A DNA stretch of 64,000 nucleotides, from positions 1,088,586-1,152,585 of the forward strand of contig NZ_CP061320.1 in assembly GCF_018688495.1 (NCBI RefSeq). The letters run 5' to 3'. Below the pieces are notes generated by a model. The model had not been told where the DNA came from. It saw only the letters and a program-made list of their open reading frames with translations, and searched no databases. Shown here piece by piece: positions 9,775 to 19,073 of the stretch; within the stretch, counting starts at the first letter, position 1; every line of letters starts with the position of its first letter. The DNA is from Polynucleobacter sp. Adler-ghost. Lineage in GTDB: Bacteria; Pseudomonadota; Gammaproteobacteria; Burkholderiales; Burkholderiaceae. Both the position numbers and the translations under genes were made by a program.

Positions 9775-10350
9775 ATGCGTAAGATCATTGCCTCCCTATT
9801 TTTGGTTTCCAGCCTCATTGCTAGTGCTGCAAGCTTTGCTGGCCCTAAAGTGGAATTTAAAACCACCATGGGTAATTTTGTTGTTGAGCTTGATTCAGTA
9901 AAGGCACCAAAAACTTCGGCTAACTTTTTGAACTATGTGAATAGCGGTTTCTATAACGGCACAATTTTTCACCGCGTAATAGATGGCTTCATGATTCAGG
10001 GCGGTGGATTTACTTCGGACTTGACACAAAAACCGACCAATGCGCCTGTAGTTTCAGAAGCTCAAAATGGTCTTAAGAATCAAACTTACACGATCGCTAT
10101 GGCACGCACTTCTGACCCCGATTCAGCAACAGCACAATTCTTCATCAATGTGAAAGATAATGAGGGCTTGAATTACCCTAATGCTATGGGTAATGGCTAT
10201 ACCGTTTTCGGTACAGTGATTTCAGGTACCCAAACAATCGATGCCATTCGTAAAATCCCAACCATGGTGGCATCATCGCCAAAAATGGGTCGCATGTCAG
10301 ACGTACCTAGCAAGACTGTCACGATTGAATCGGCTACTGTTTTAAAGTAA
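9775..10350 (+). CDS. ppiA: Periplasmic peptidyl-prolyl cis-trans isomerase (cyclophilin, PpiA-like)
   Basis: Speeds proline isomerisation in exported proteins. A signal peptide (MRKIIASLFLVSSLIASAAS, cleavage after SFA) precedes a compact bacterial cyclophilin domain: NFLNYVNSGFYNGTIFHRVI, GFMIQGGGF, ATAQFFINV and YTVFGTVISG. The bacterial-type active-site FHR and QFFIN motifs are intact. ATG 9775 is chosen because it gives the signal peptide and has TAAGGA upstream; longer starts lie inside the previous gene. 191 residues, the usual length. Confidence 0.95.
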   Translation: MRKIIASLFLVSSLIASAASFAGPKVEFKTTMGNFVVELDSVKAPKTSANFLNYVNSGFYNGTIFHRVIDGFMIQGGGFTSDLTQKPTNAPVVSEAQNGLKNQTYTIAMARTSDPDSATAQFFINVKDNEGLNYPNAMGNGYTVFGTVISGTQTIDAIRKIPTMVASSPKMGRMSDVPSKTVTIESATVLK

Positions 10351-10387
10351 TTTCCACCAGATTATTAGAGCGCTGACGGTAGATAGC

Positions 10388-12214
10388 ATGATCCTGCTCG
10401 ACGATGCCCAGAGCACTACAGCAAAGCCGAGCAGTCGCCTGTATGAGCAGGCGCTCCAGTACTGGACGATCTATCCTCAGTCCTGCCATACGCAGACAAT
10501 TAAGACTATAGATCAATGCCTGCAGGATATTAATAAAGCATTGACCCAGGGAGAGTATGTTGTCGCTGCGTTTGCTTATGAACTTGGTCTATACATTCAC
10601 AATATAGATGTACTAGCTCAACGTGAAAGTAAAGAGCATCCATTAATCCAGGCATGGTCTTTTAAATCCTACGAAAGATTTAGCAAGGCAGATGTTGATC
10701 ATTACATCGCAAAAAAGATAGCAACTCTAGAACCCGAGGCTCAAGCTGCAGGCGTAGCTAATCTTCATTTTTCTGTTGACCAAGAGGGGTTTACCTCTGA
10801 CATTCAGACTATTCAAGAGTACATTCGCAATGGCGACACTTATCAAATTAATCATACCTTTCGGATTACGGGTGAAGTCTATGGTGACCCACTCTCTCTA
10901 TACGCACGATTAAGGGAGCGACAGCCGGGAAGATTTGGTGCATTTATTGCACAAGACTCAAACTTTATCCTGTCCCAATCGCCCGAATTATTTATTCAAA
11001 GGCAAGGCAATACTGTGAAAGCCATGCCGATGAAAGGCACTGCCAGTGCGTTAAACGATACGGCCGAGCATTTATCGGCGGATACAAAGAATCAAGCAGA
11101 GAATGTGATGATCGTCGATTTATTACGCAACGATCTGAGTCGACTTGCCTTACCAGGAACAGTCACCGTTCCCAAGCTATTTGAGGTGACTCAGTACGGC
11201 GATGTCCTGCAAATGACATCTACCGTTCAAGCTGAAATAAAGCCTGAGATGAAATTAGGAGACGTGCTCAATGCGGTATTCCCCTGTGGATCTGTGACGG
11301 GTGCCCCCAAAAAACGCAGCATGGAGATCATCCAAGAATTAGAACCTCAAGATCGAGCCTACTATTGTGGCGCCCTGGGCTGGATTGATCCGAGTGGTGA
11401 CTTTGCGTTTAGCGTTCCCATTCGCACACTTGAAATTCATCAGGATGCAAAAACACATGCCTTACCCTTTTCTTTGGGCATTGGTGCCGGCATTACGATT
11501 GACTCAGAGCCTGAGCAGGAGTGGGAAGAATGTCAAATTAAAGCTGCATTCTTAAGCAAGCTACCAAGTAGCCTAGGATTATTTGAAACTATCTTAGTTC
11601 GAAAAGGTCAGGCTCAGCATGTTCAGCTTCATCTAGCACGCATAGTCAATTCCGCATTAGCGCTTGGCATTCCCTGCTCAGTGCCGGACATCATGAAACT
11701 GATTGAGATTGGGTGTAAAAACTGCTCAATAGATACTGAGTATCGATTGCGCTTGGATCTCGATCATCTAGGGATTGCGACTTATCAAATAGCGCCCATC
11801 AGCCCACTAGAAGGATCCGTAAAAATCTTTTGGGCAAGGGATATTTTGCCCAATTCAAATATGGCCACACTTCACTCCGGCAATATTTTATTGAGACATA
11901 AGGTGAGCACTCGAAATCTCTATGACCAAGCCTGGAGATTGGCAGAGGACCTTAGTGGCTTTGATGCCCTTTTTACAAATGAGCAAGGGTATGTCACTGA
12001 AGGTGGAAGAAGCAGTATTTTTGTAAAATCTGGAGATAGCTGGCTGACACCGCCCGTCTCAGCAGGTTTGTTGCCAGGGGTGATGAGATCCATCATATTG
12101 AATGATCCTCAATGGAATGCCCATGAAGTCAACCTGACTATTGATGATATTCAGAATGCAAAAGAGATTATGCTTAGCAATGCTTTACGCGGCCTCATCC
12201 CCGCCCATTTCTAG
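10388..12214 (+). CDS. pabBC: Fused aminodeoxychorismate synthase component I and aminodeoxychorismate lyase
   Basis: Makes p-aminobenzoate for folate from chorismate. Residues about 1-395 are the chorismate-binding PabB domain: GDTYQINHTFR, SPELF, the KGTA segment in MPMKGTA, ENVMIVDLLRNDL, GSVTGAPKKRSM and the PIRT motif. Residues about 395-605 are a class IV aminotransferase-like PabC lyase (LGLFETI, RHKVSTRNLYD as probable PLP-lysine region, FTNEQGYVTEGGRSSIF). One reading frame covers both without a break. The amidotransferase subunit PabA is not adjacent. The Nudix gene follows after nine bases. Confidence 0.93.
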   Translation: MILLDDAQSTTAKPSSRLYEQALQYWTIYPQSCHTQTIKTIDQCLQDINKALTQGEYVVAAFAYELGLYIHNIDVLAQRESKEHPLIQAWSFKSYERFSKADVDHYIAKKIATLEPEAQAAGVANLHFSVDQEGFTSDIQTIQEYIRNGDTYQINHTFRITGEVYGDPLSLYARLRERQPGRFGAFIAQDSNFILSQSPELFIQRQGNTVKAMPMKGTASALNDTAEHLSADTKNQAENVMIVDLLRNDLSRLALPGTVTVPKLFEVTQYGDVLQMTSTVQAEIKPEMKLGDVLNAVFPCGSVTGAPKKRSMEIIQELEPQDRAYYCGALGWIDPSGDFAFSVPIRTLEIHQDAKTHALPFSLGIGAGITIDSEPEQEWEECQIKAAFLSKLPSSLGLFETILVRKGQAQHVQLHLARIVNSALALGIPCSVPDIMKLIEIGCKNCSIDTEYRLRLDLDHLGIATYQIAPISPLEGSVKIFWARDILPNSNMATLHSGNILLRHKVSTRNLYDQAWRLAEDLSGFDALFTNEQGYVTEGGRSSIFVKSGDSWLTPPVSAGLLPGVMRSIILNDPQWNAHEVNLTIDDIQNAKEIMLSNALRGLIPAHF

Positions 12215-12223
12215 AAAGTCCGC

Positions 12224-12784
12224 ATGAAGTTTTGCTCGCACTGTGCAGCACCCATCAGCATCAAGATTCCTGTGGATGATTCACGGGAACGTCATGTATG
12301 CGACTCTTGTGGAAGCATTCATTATTTCAATCCACGTAACGTAGTTGGCAGCATCCCTGTCTTTGGCAATCAAGTTTTATTGTGCCGTCGCGCTATAGAA
12401 CCTCGCCATGGTTACTGGACTTTACCTGCTGGATTCATGGAGCTTGGTGAAAGTACTAGCACTGGGGCAGCACGTGAAACACAGGAAGAGGCCGGCGCTA
12501 TTGTTCAAATCGGTCCACTCTACTCTCTTCTCAATGTGCCACATGCAGAACAGGTACATCTTTTTTATCTAGCTTCGATGAATTCTCCAAACTTTCAAGC
12601 GGGAGAAGAAAGTCTAGAGGTTGCGCTATTTGATGAGCAGGATATTCCGTGGGAGGAAATTGCCTTTCCAACCGTGAAGCAAACTCTTGAGTGGTTCTTT
12701 GCTGATCGTGCTGCCGGTGTATTTGAGTCTGGTAATGAGTTTAGCGTTCGTAGCAGAGACATTCTGCCAACTGAAAAAATTTAA
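12224..12784 (+). CDS. Nudix hydrolase with N-terminal zinc ribbon
   Basis: Hydrolyses a nucleoside diphosphate-linked compound, possibly NADH or ADP-ribose. Residues 1-40 hold two CxxC pairs (CSHC and CDSC), a zinc ribbon as in the NADH pyrophosphatase branch. The Nudix box GFMELGESTSTGAARETQEE runs on into AGA with all catalytic glutamates. At 186 residues it is shorter than NudC and lacks its N-terminal domain. It lies between pabBC and aat in a plus-strand run, 13 bases from aat. Substrate is not determinable here. Confidence 0.9.
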   Translation: MKFCSHCAAPISIKIPVDDSRERHVCDSCGSIHYFNPRNVVGSIPVFGNQVLLCRRAIEPRHGYWTLPAGFMELGESTSTGAARETQEEAGAIVQIGPLYSLLNVPHAEQVHLFYLASMNSPNFQAGEESLEVALFDEQDIPWEEIAFPTVKQTLEWFFADRAAGVFESGNEFSVRSRDILPTEKI

Positions 12785-12797
12785 ATACCACAAGCGC

Positions 12798-13535
12798 ATG
12801 AGCAACATCAGCTGGCTAGGTTCTCAGGATGCATTTCCTAATCCGATTCATGATTCAGATCCTGATCCGAGCGTCCCCGGCTTAATTGCAGTGAGTGAAC
12901 GAATATATCCAGGGCAGTTGGCTCGCGCATATCAAATGGGTATCTTTCCCTGGTACTCCGATAATCAACCAGTGTTATGGTGGTCACCCAATCCGCGGAT
13001 GGTATTAAAGCCTGATCAATTTAAATGTCATGACTCACTTAAAAAATCGATTCGACATTTTTTATCCGATCCTCGCAAAGAAATCTGGGTTGATGAAGAC
13101 TTTAGTGCCGTTGTCCGCTCCTGTGCAACTGCGAACCGCAAGGATCAGGATGGCACTTGGATTACCCATGAAATCATGGATGCCTACACAAATCTTCATG
13201 AAGAGGGTCACGCTCACAGTATTGCAATCATGGAGGATAGACGTCTAGTAGGTGGGCTCTATTGCGTCTCATTTGGCGGGATGGTTTTTGGTGAGTCGAT
13301 GTTTAGCCATCAGACAGATGCCTCTAAAATTGCCTTGGCTGCTCTTACTAGCTGGTGCGAGCAAAACCAAGTGGCAATGATCGATTGCCAGCAAGAGACA
13401 TCTCACCTCAATTCCTTAGGGGCCGCACCGATTTCTCGCGATGAATTTTTAGCACATCTGCAAGTTGCCTTAAATCAAACTAATATAGAGATTCCCTGGA
13501 AATTTGATAAACAGATTCTTCGTCACTGGCTATGA
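12798..13535 (+). CDS. aat: Leucyl/phenylalanyl-tRNA--protein transferase
   Basis: Adds Leu or Phe from aminoacyl-tRNA to proteins with N-terminal Arg or Lys, marking them for ClpS/ClpAP. Signature blocks: [20 protein letters not shown], the [20 protein letters not shown] region, [19 protein letters not shown], and [18 protein letters not shown] 12798 gives the usual N-terminus; an earlier in-frame Met lies within the Nudix gene. No strong ribosome site is visible. Its last four bases overlap the start of bpt (ATGA), so both N-degron transferases are translated together. Confidence 0.96.
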   Translation: MSNISWLGSQDAFPNPIHDSDPDPSVPGLIAVSERIYPGQLARAYQMGIFPWYSDNQPVLWWSPNPRMVLKPDQFKCHDSLKKSIRHFLSDPRKEIWVDEDFSAVVRSCATANRKDQDGTWITHEIMDAYTNLHEEGHAHSIAIMEDRRLVGGLYCVSFGGMVFGESMFSHQTDASKIALAALTSWCEQNQVAMIDCQQETSHLNSLGAAPISRDEFLAHLQVALNQTNIEIPWKFDKQILRHWL

Positions 13536-14278
13536 CTCAACTAAAAGAGCTTCCTCTTACTGAATTGCAGTTTTATGCAACTGCACCTTATCCCTGCAGC
13601 TATCTACCAGGTAAGACTGCACGCTCACAAGTAGCAACTCCCTCACATTTAATACACGCTGATTTATATGGCGAATTGGTGAATGCAGGATTTCGTCGCA
13701 GCGGTTTATACACATATCGGCCTTATTGTGATGAATGCCATGCTTGTACTGCTACTCGTATTCCAGTGAAGCATTTCTCACCGAATCGCAGTCAAAAACG
13801 CAGCTGGAAAAAACATGCAGGACTAGATGTTCGCGTTCTCAATTTAGGCTACCAAGAAGAGCACTATCAACTCTATCAACTCTATCAACATGAGCGTCAT
13901 GCTGGTGGGGACTCAGATCAAGACGATCAAGACCAGTACATGCAGTTTTTATTGCAAAGCCGCGTGAACTCCAGAATTGTTGAATTTCGGGATGGTCCAC
14001 ACGATTCACATCCCGGACGTCTGCGTATGGTCAGCATGATTGATATCCTAGATCAAGGAATCTCTTCGGTTTACACCTTCTTTGATACCAGCAATGTCTC
14101 TGCAAGCTATGGAAGTTATAGTATCTTGTGGCAAATTCAGCAGGCCTTAGAGTTGGATCTTCCTTATCTTTACCTTGGTTACTACATTGAGCAGAGCGAA
14201 AAAATGTCCTATAAGGCGAAGTTTCAGCCTATTGAGGGCTTGATTGATGATCACTGGCAACCCATCATTGGGCCATAA
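13532..14278 (+). CDS. bpt: Aspartate/glutamate leucyltransferase (Bpt, ATE1-like)
   Basis: Transfers Leu to N-terminal Asp or Glu, making them substrates of the ClpS N-degron pathway. The N-terminal ATE domain shows [13 protein letters not shown] and [20 protein letters not shown]; the C-terminal domain has ERHAGGD, the [12 protein letters not shown] block and [20 protein letters not shown]. Length 248 fits. A short stretch of tandem nine-base units (YQLYQLYQ, about residues 112-119) may be prone to slippage. ATGA overlap with aat; pyrD follows after nine bases. Confidence 0.95.
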   Translation: MTQLKELPLTELQFYATAPYPCSYLPGKTARSQVATPSHLIHADLYGELVNAGFRRSGLYTYRPYCDECHACTATRIPVKHFSPNRSQKRSWKKHAGLDVRVLNLGYQEEHYQLYQLYQHERHAGGDSDQDDQDQYMQFLLQSRVNSRIVEFRDGPHDSHPGRLRMVSMIDILDQGISSVYTFFDTSNVSASYGSYSILWQIQQALELDLPYLYLGYYIEQSEKMSYKAKFQPIEGLIDDHWQPIIGP

Positions 14279-14287
14279 TATCCACTC

Positions 14288-15322
14288 ATGATTGATAGCT
14301 ACCCTCTTCTGCGCCCCTGGCTTTTTTCCTTAGATCCAGAGCAAGCCCACAACATCACCCTAAGCAATCTAGATCGCGCTCAGCGCTGGGGTTTATTGCG
14401 CTTCTTAAGTGATCAACCTGCGCCAGATCCGCGCAAGTTATGCGGCATTAACTTTCCAAACCCAGTTGGTCTTGCTGCTGGTCTGGATAAAGATGGCAAA
14501 CATATTGATGCGCTTGGCACCTTAGGGTTTGGGTTTTTAGAAATCGGCACCGTTACCCCAAAACCGCAACCCGGCAATCCAAAGCCTCGTATGTTTCGTT
14601 TGCCACAAGCCCAGGCCATCATTAATCGCATGGGCTTTAATAATGATGGTGTTGATGCATGCGTAAGGCGGGTTCGTAATTCTACTTATTGGCAGAATGG
14701 CGGCATTGTTGGCTTAAATATCGGCAAGAATGCGAGTACCCCAATCGAGAATGCTGCAAGCGATTACGTCACGGCCATGGAAGCGGTCTATGAGGTGGCC
14801 TCTTACATCACAGTCAATATCTCATCGCCAAATACACAGAATTTACGCGCTCTCCAAGGTGAAGATATGCTGCGCTCTTTGCTGCAATCACTGCACATTG
14901 CACGCGAAGCTTTGAGTGACCGATTTGGCGTACGCAAACCCCTCTTTTTAAAAATTGCACCCGACCTTGAGCAAAACGATCTCAAATTCATCACTGATCT
15001 CTTGATGGAATTTGGGATTGATGCAATCATCGCGACCAATACAACCATTGCCCGTGATGCTGTTCAAGGTCTTGAATTTGGTCAAGAAGCTGGCGGCCTC
15101 TCTGGCGCACCTGTTCGTGATGCCTCCACAGAAGTAATTAGGAGTCTTAAAAGATATCTAGGTGATGCTATTCCGATTGTTGGCGTTGGCGGCATTATGT
15201 CCGGCAAAGATGCGCAAGAGAAGATGGCTGCTGGTGCTAGTTTGGTACAAATTTATAGCGGCTTGATCTATCGCGGTCCGAAACTCATTTCTGAGTGTGC
15301 CGCTGCCCTGAGGGCTAATTAA
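14288..15322 (+). CDS. pyrD: Dihydroorotate dehydrogenase (quinone), class 2
   Basis: Oxidises dihydroorotate to orotate in pyrimidine synthesis, passing electrons to membrane quinone. The N-terminal helices ([21 protein letters not shown]) form the membrane-associating quinone tunnel of class 2 enzymes. [21 protein letters not shown] with the catalytic serine nearby, the IATNTT FMN segment and [19 protein letters not shown] are intact. 344 residues, as expected. It ends the aat-bpt-pyrD run. Confidence 0.97.
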   Translation: MIDSYPLLRPWLFSLDPEQAHNITLSNLDRAQRWGLLRFLSDQPAPDPRKLCGINFPNPVGLAAGLDKDGKHIDALGTLGFGFLEIGTVTPKPQPGNPKPRMFRLPQAQAIINRMGFNNDGVDACVRRVRNSTYWQNGGIVGLNIGKNASTPIENAASDYVTAMEAVYEVASYITVNISSPNTQNLRALQGEDMLRSLLQSLHIAREALSDRFGVRKPLFLKIAPDLEQNDLKFITDLLMEFGIDAIIATNTTIARDAVQGLEFGQEAGGLSGAPVRDASTEVIRSLKRYLGDAIPIVGVGGIMSGKDAQEKMAAGASLVQIYSGLIYRGPKLISECAAALRAN

Positions 15323-15364
15323 GAGCCAATAATCGCTTTTTTAGAGTCGTAGTGGTATTTCATA

Positions 15365-15394
15365 TTGTGCAATTTGAGCAAAAATCGCTACAAT
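15365..15394 (+). promoter_or_regulatory. Promoter of the IclR gene, probably giving a leaderless mRNA
   Basis: TTGTGC (15365-15370), an 18-base spacer and TACAAT (15389-15394). A start site seven bases after the -10 falls at about 15401, directly before the ATG at 15402, leaving no leader. No Shine-Dalgarno sequence is visible upstream of the ATG. Confidence 0.4.
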
Positions 15395-15401
15395 TGCCAG
15401 C

Positions 15402-16220
15402 ATGGCATTAAATAAATCTGAAAAAGTTACAAAATCACCGGGTGAAGCTGGCAAAACAGCTATACAGGTGGTTGAACGCATGATGAACCTGCTCGACGCC
15501 CTTGCATCCCATGAAGAGTCCAGCAGCCTTAAAAACCTTGCAGAAGAAACGCATTTACACCCCTCCACAGCTCACCGTATTCTCAATGACTTAGTAGCCT
15601 GCCGCTTGGTGGAGCGTGGCGATGGTGGCACATATCGCCTTGGACTGAAGTTACTTGAGCTGGGCAACCTCGTCAAAGCCCGTTTATCGGTCCGTGAGGC
15701 AGCACAAGGGCCGATGCGAGCATTACATAAACTTACCGGCGAAACCATCAACCTTTCAGTTCGCCAAGGCGATGAGATTGTCTATATTGACCGCGCTTAT
15801 AGCGAACGATCTGGCATGCAAGTAGTTCGCGCCATTGGTGGTCGTGCACCGCTCCACCTGACATCTGTTGGCAAACTATTCCTAGCAAGCGATGACCCAA
15901 ACCAAGTTCGCGCTTATGTAACACGCACTGGTTTAGCTGGTCACACCAGAAATAGTATTACTGAATTGGGAAAATTAGATTCAGAACTCGATCAGGTTCG
16001 TAAGTTAGGTCATGCACGCGATAATGAAGAGCTAGAGTTAGGTGTCAGTTGCGTGGCAGCTGAAATTTATGATGACAGCGGTAAGTTGGTGGCAGGACTC
16101 TCATTGAGCTCGCCTACTGATCGTATTCAGGCAGACTGGCTCAAACTTTTACAGGATACCGCCCTACAAATTTCTAAGGGCATGGGCTACAAACCCAAGA
16201 TCAGCGACCCTCATTCGTAA
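15402..16220 (+). CDS. IclR-family transcriptional regulator
   Basis: A winged-helix regulator with ligand domain. Residues about 22-85 give the HTH (QVVERMMNLLDAL, LKNLAEETHLHPSTAHRILN), and about 90-260 the IclR effector domain (HKLTGETINLSVRQGDEIVYID, RAIGGRAPLHLTSVGKLFLA, ELELGVSCVAAEIYDDSGKL). 272 residues. It faces pbpG convergently with 28 bp between and stands alone 79 bp after pyrD, so its target is probably elsewhere. A tightly placed TACAAT -10 suggests leaderless translation. Ligand unknown. Confidence 0.93.
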   Translation: MALNKSEKVTKSPGEAGKTAIQVVERMMNLLDALASHEESSSLKNLAEETHLHPSTAHRILNDLVACRLVERGDGGTYRLGLKLLELGNLVKARLSVREAAQGPMRALHKLTGETINLSVRQGDEIVYIDRAYSERSGMQVVRAIGGRAPLHLTSVGKLFLASDDPNQVRAYVTRTGLAGHTRNSITELGKLDSELDQVRKLGHARDNEELELGVSCVAAEIYDDSGKLVAGLSLSSPTDRIQADWLKLLQDTALQISKGMGYKPKISDPHS

Positions 16221-16248
16221 GATTTGATTTATTTTACGTATGTAGCTC

Positions 16249-17289
16249 TTACATCAAGCGACGAATTGCCTGAGGTTCACCCAATGGCATGCGCTCATAC
16301 CAATCGCGGACTCTCACTGCATCAGCAAAACGCGATTGCGTTCCAACAGAATCTAAGAAAACCAGCAGTAAGGGTGTGTTGTTTATACGAGCCTGCATCA
16401 CTAAGCACTTGCCTGCTGCGTTAATAAATCCTGTTTTTTGTAAGCCGATATTCATATCACCTGAACGTACCAAGCGATTAGTGTTTAAGAACTTCTGTGG
16501 TCGCTTGGCAATCACCATAGTCAAATCAGGCCAAGTAGAAAAATCACGAATCATTTTGTATTGATAGGCGGCGCTCAACATACGTGCGAGGTCTTCTGCG
16601 GACGCAACGTTTTCACTCCTGAGGCCAGTCGGATCGGCAAAATAAGAATGTGTCATGCCTATCTCTTTTGCCTTGCGGTTCATGGCATCAATAAATGCAG
16701 AAATACCGCCTGGATAATTTCGGCCAAGTGTGTAGGCTGCTCGATTCTCAGAGGACATGAGCGACAACAACAAAGCCTCTTCTCGCGTCAACACTGTTCC
16801 CCCAGCAAGGCGGGACGAGCGATATATATTGACGTCATCCGCATTAATGACCATGGTTTCATCTAGGGGTAATTTAGAATCAAGGACGACCATTGCCGTC
16901 ATCAACTTGGTAATAGAAGCAATCGGCAAACTGACCGAGGAGTTCTTTTCAAAATACACTTCCTTGGTATCTTGATTAACAACCATGGCTACGCTGGACT
17001 GCAAACTTAAATCGTCGTGCTGACCACGCAAACCAAGTGCTGTTGCAAATGAGGGTCTTGCTGGGACAACGGACTCACCTGGACGAGTAACAGTAGTCCT
17101 GACTGTTTTTGGCTTTTTAGTTGACTTAACAACCTTTTTAGACTCAGATTTTGCAGGCGCCTTTCCTGCTGCTTTGGTGGACTTTGCAGTTTTCGAATCT
17201 GAATTGTTCGCCATTACTGGAGAGGAGCTAGCAGCTCCAAACGAGATTAGGCAAACGAGGGCGACGAGCCAAAAACGATTCAAATACAT
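16249..17289 (-). CDS. pbpG: D-alanyl-D-alanine endopeptidase (PBP7-like, serine peptidase S11)
   Basis: Cleaves peptide cross-links in peptidoglycan in the periplasm. A signal peptide (VALVCLISFGAASSSPVMA) is followed by a Lys- and Ala-rich linker (about 32-65), perhaps a wall-spanning spacer. The three penicillin-binding motifs are in order: SxxK at S125-K128 (SITK), SxN at S180-N182 (SEN) and KTG at 285-287. It has no C-terminal amphipathic anchor like PBP5/6, which fits the PBP7/8 group. Convergent with the IclR gene. Confidence 0.92.
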   Translation of the reverse strand: MYLNRFWLVALVCLISFGAASSSPVMANNSDSKTAKSTKAAGKAPAKSESKKVVKSTKKPKTVRTTVTRPGESVVPARPSFATALGLRGQHDDLSLQSSVAMVVNQDTKEVYFEKNSSVSLPIASITKLMTAMVVLDSKLPLDETMVINADDVNIYRSSRLAGGTVLTREEALLLSLMSSENRAAYTLGRNYPGGISAFIDAMNRKAKEIGMTHSYFADPTGLRSENVASAEDLARMLSAAYQYKMIRDFSTWPDLTMVIAKRPQKFLNTNRLVRSGDMNIGLQKTGFINAAGKCLVMQARINNTPLLLVFLDSVGTQSRFADAVRVRDWYERMPLGEPQAIRRLM

Positions 17290-17408
17290 CCCAAATTGCC
17301 TTCCAAAACTTTTAACATACGGAATGATAAATAACTTTTACTTCTCGACTGCAGTTTTTAGCTACTGAGGCAACAATAATGCTTCTATTTAGTGCGCTTT
17401 TAGAGAGC

Positions 17409-18296
17409 TTATTCTGCAATCGTAGCAACAGTACTTGTTTGACCACGATTAACTAGAACAACTCCAGTCATCGTGAGCAATAAACCACCTGCCATCATAA
17501 AGGTAAAGGGCTCATCAAATAAGAACCATGCCATCGCCGCAGTGGTGGGCGGCGTTAAATAAAGAAGGCTCGTTACCTTGGTTGCAGCCCCCTTGCGAAT
17601 CATCATAAATAGCAAACTAATGGATCCAATAGATATAGGAAAGATGGCCCATAGCAATGCACTGATAACTGAGAGATTCCAAACCATCTCTCCCGACTCA
17701 AACAAAAACATACAGATAAAGCACAGCACTGCCGATACGCCAAACTGAATGGATGATCCAGCACGTAAATCAAATACAGGACAGAATTTCTTTTGATATA
17801 AGGTGCCGAACGTAATAGAAAAAAGTGCAATAAACGCCAATACATAACTAGCCAATGGGATGTGTGCAAAGCCAATCTTTTCGATAACTACCAAAGCAAC
17901 CCCCGTAAACCCAAACCCTAGGCCAATCCACTGATGTGGCGTTACCTTTTCTGAAATCCAAGCAGCAAACCAAGCGGTCACAATTGGCTGAAGCCCAACG
18001 ATGATCGCTACCAAACCCGCCGTCATCCCTAATCTGACAGCAAACCAAACTCCCAGCAAATATCCAAACTGCAACAAGATGCCTGCAATAGCGATATGCT
18101 TGATTTGAGACCAGCTAGGCCATGTAATTTTCCAAACTAGACTAAGGGCTGCCATAGCCGCTAAAACCCCTGCAAAGCGCCAAAATAGAAAGGTGGCTGG
18201 CTCTACATATGGCATTGCTAAGCGTGCGATTACAAAACCAGTACTCCAAATTAATACAAAAATCGGCGCAATGGCACTATCTAACGAGAGCTTCAT
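17409..18296 (-). CDS. EamA/DMT-superfamily permease
   Basis: An inner-membrane protein with ten predicted hydrophobic helices in two EamA repeats (about 5-140 and 150-285), the architecture of drug/metabolite exporters such as RhaT/YdcZ-type or amino acid and metabolite efflux carriers. The N-terminal PIFVLIWSTGFVIARLAMPY and the C-terminal GGLLLTMTGVVLVNRG are characteristic. 295 residues. It stands alone, divergent from the phasin gene with a 51-base palindrome in between. Substrate unknown. Confidence 0.88.
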   Translation of the reverse strand: MKLSLDSAIAPIFVLIWSTGFVIARLAMPYVEPATFLFWRFAGVLAAMAALSLVWKITWPSWSQIKHIAIAGILLQFGYLLGVWFAVRLGMTAGLVAIIVGLQPIVTAWFAAWISEKVTPHQWIGLGFGFTGVALVVIEKIGFAHIPLASYVLAFIALFSITFGTLYQKKFCPVFDLRAGSSIQFGVSAVLCFICMFLFESGEMVWNLSVISALLWAIFPISIGSISLLFMMIRKGAATKVTSLLYLTPPTTAAMAWFLFDEPFTFMMAGGLLLTMTGVVLVNRGQTSTVATIAE

Positions 18297-18373
18297 GAAT
18301 AACTTATTGAAAATATTGAGATTTTTACTAAGAGTCTAATTTTAGGCTCTTTTCTCAATCAACCCCTCTTAAA

Positions 18374-18424
18374 TCCACTTCGCTTATATTATGTTGCAAC
18401 GCAATATAATATAAGCGAAGTGGA
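18374..18424. promoter_or_regulatory. 51-base palindrome between DMT permease and phasin genes
   Basis: Two perfect 19-base arms, TCCACTTCGCTTATATTAT (18374-18392) and its reverse complement (18406-18424), flank a core TTGC-AAC-GCAA (18394-18404), so nearly all 51 bases are self-complementary. A TATAAT (18405-18410) overlaps the right arm and could be the phasin -10. A transcription start here would leave a leader of about 75 bases. An operator is more likely than a terminator, because no T-run follows and neither flanking gene ends here. Control of a phasin gene by a PhaR-type repressor is the natural hypothesis. Confidence 0.6.
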
Positions 18425-18493
18425 AATAGAAAAAGAGTACATTTAGGAAATCTAAAAAAAAAATACAGAACCAGTCAAATGGGAAAGAGATAG

Positions 18494-19048
18494 ATGAACT
18501 TAACTCCAGAACAAATTGTCACGGCACAAAAAGCAAACCTAGAGACTTTAAGTGAATTAACCAAACAAGCATTACAAAGTATTGAAAAATTAGTGGAACT
18601 CAATTTATATATTGCCAAGCAAAGTTTGAGCGACAGCATGAATAGCGCCAAGAAAGCATTAGAAGTAAAAGACATCCAGCAATTGCTCGCACATCAAGCA
18701 GAGGCGGTGCAGCCAATGGCAGAAAAAATGATGGCTTACAGTCGTCATTTGAATGAGTTAGCACATGAGACACAAAACAGCTTTACTCAATCTGCTGAAA
18801 AAGAATTTCAAGCGGGTCAGAAAAAAATGAATTCTTTAGTACAAGAGTGGACTAAATATGCGCCAGCAGGATCTGATGGTGCCGCTCAAGCAATGAAGCA
18901 AGCTATTGCCACTGCGAACAATGTCTTTGAAACTAGCCAAAAGGCTGTGAAGCATGCGGTTGAAGTTGCACAAAATAATTTAAGCGGTGCTACTAATACT
19001 GTTTTGAAGAAAACTGATACTGTGCGTAAAAATATAAAGAAGAAGTAA
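18494..19048 (+). CDS. phaP: Phasin family protein (PHA granule surface)
   Basis: Phasins coat polyhydroxyalkanoate granules. The N-terminal block (LTPEQIVTAQKANLETLSEL) and the following amphipathic helices to about residue 150 match the Phasin_2 family; the C-terminus is a Lys-rich helix rich in Ala, Lys and Thr. 184 residues, no Cys, no signal peptide. The upstream GGGAAAGAGA is a weak ribosome site. It is divergent from a DMT permease across a large palindrome. PHA synthase is not in the window. Confidence 0.92.
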   Translation: MNLTPEQIVTAQKANLETLSELTKQALQSIEKLVELNLYIAKQSLSDSMNSAKKALEVKDIQQLLAHQAEAVQPMAEKMMAYSRHLNELAHETQNSFTQSAEKEFQAGQKKMNSLVQEWTKYAPAGSDGAAQAMKQAIATANNVFETSQKAVKHAVEVAQNNLSGATNTVLKKTDTVRKNIKKK

Positions 19049-19073
19049 TTTATAACGCAGTCTCAAAAAAGTC

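Noticed and set aside
13866..13945. Short nine-base tandem repeats in bpt
   Set aside because: They are in frame, only two to three copies long and lie in a variable loop; at most a minor slippage spot.
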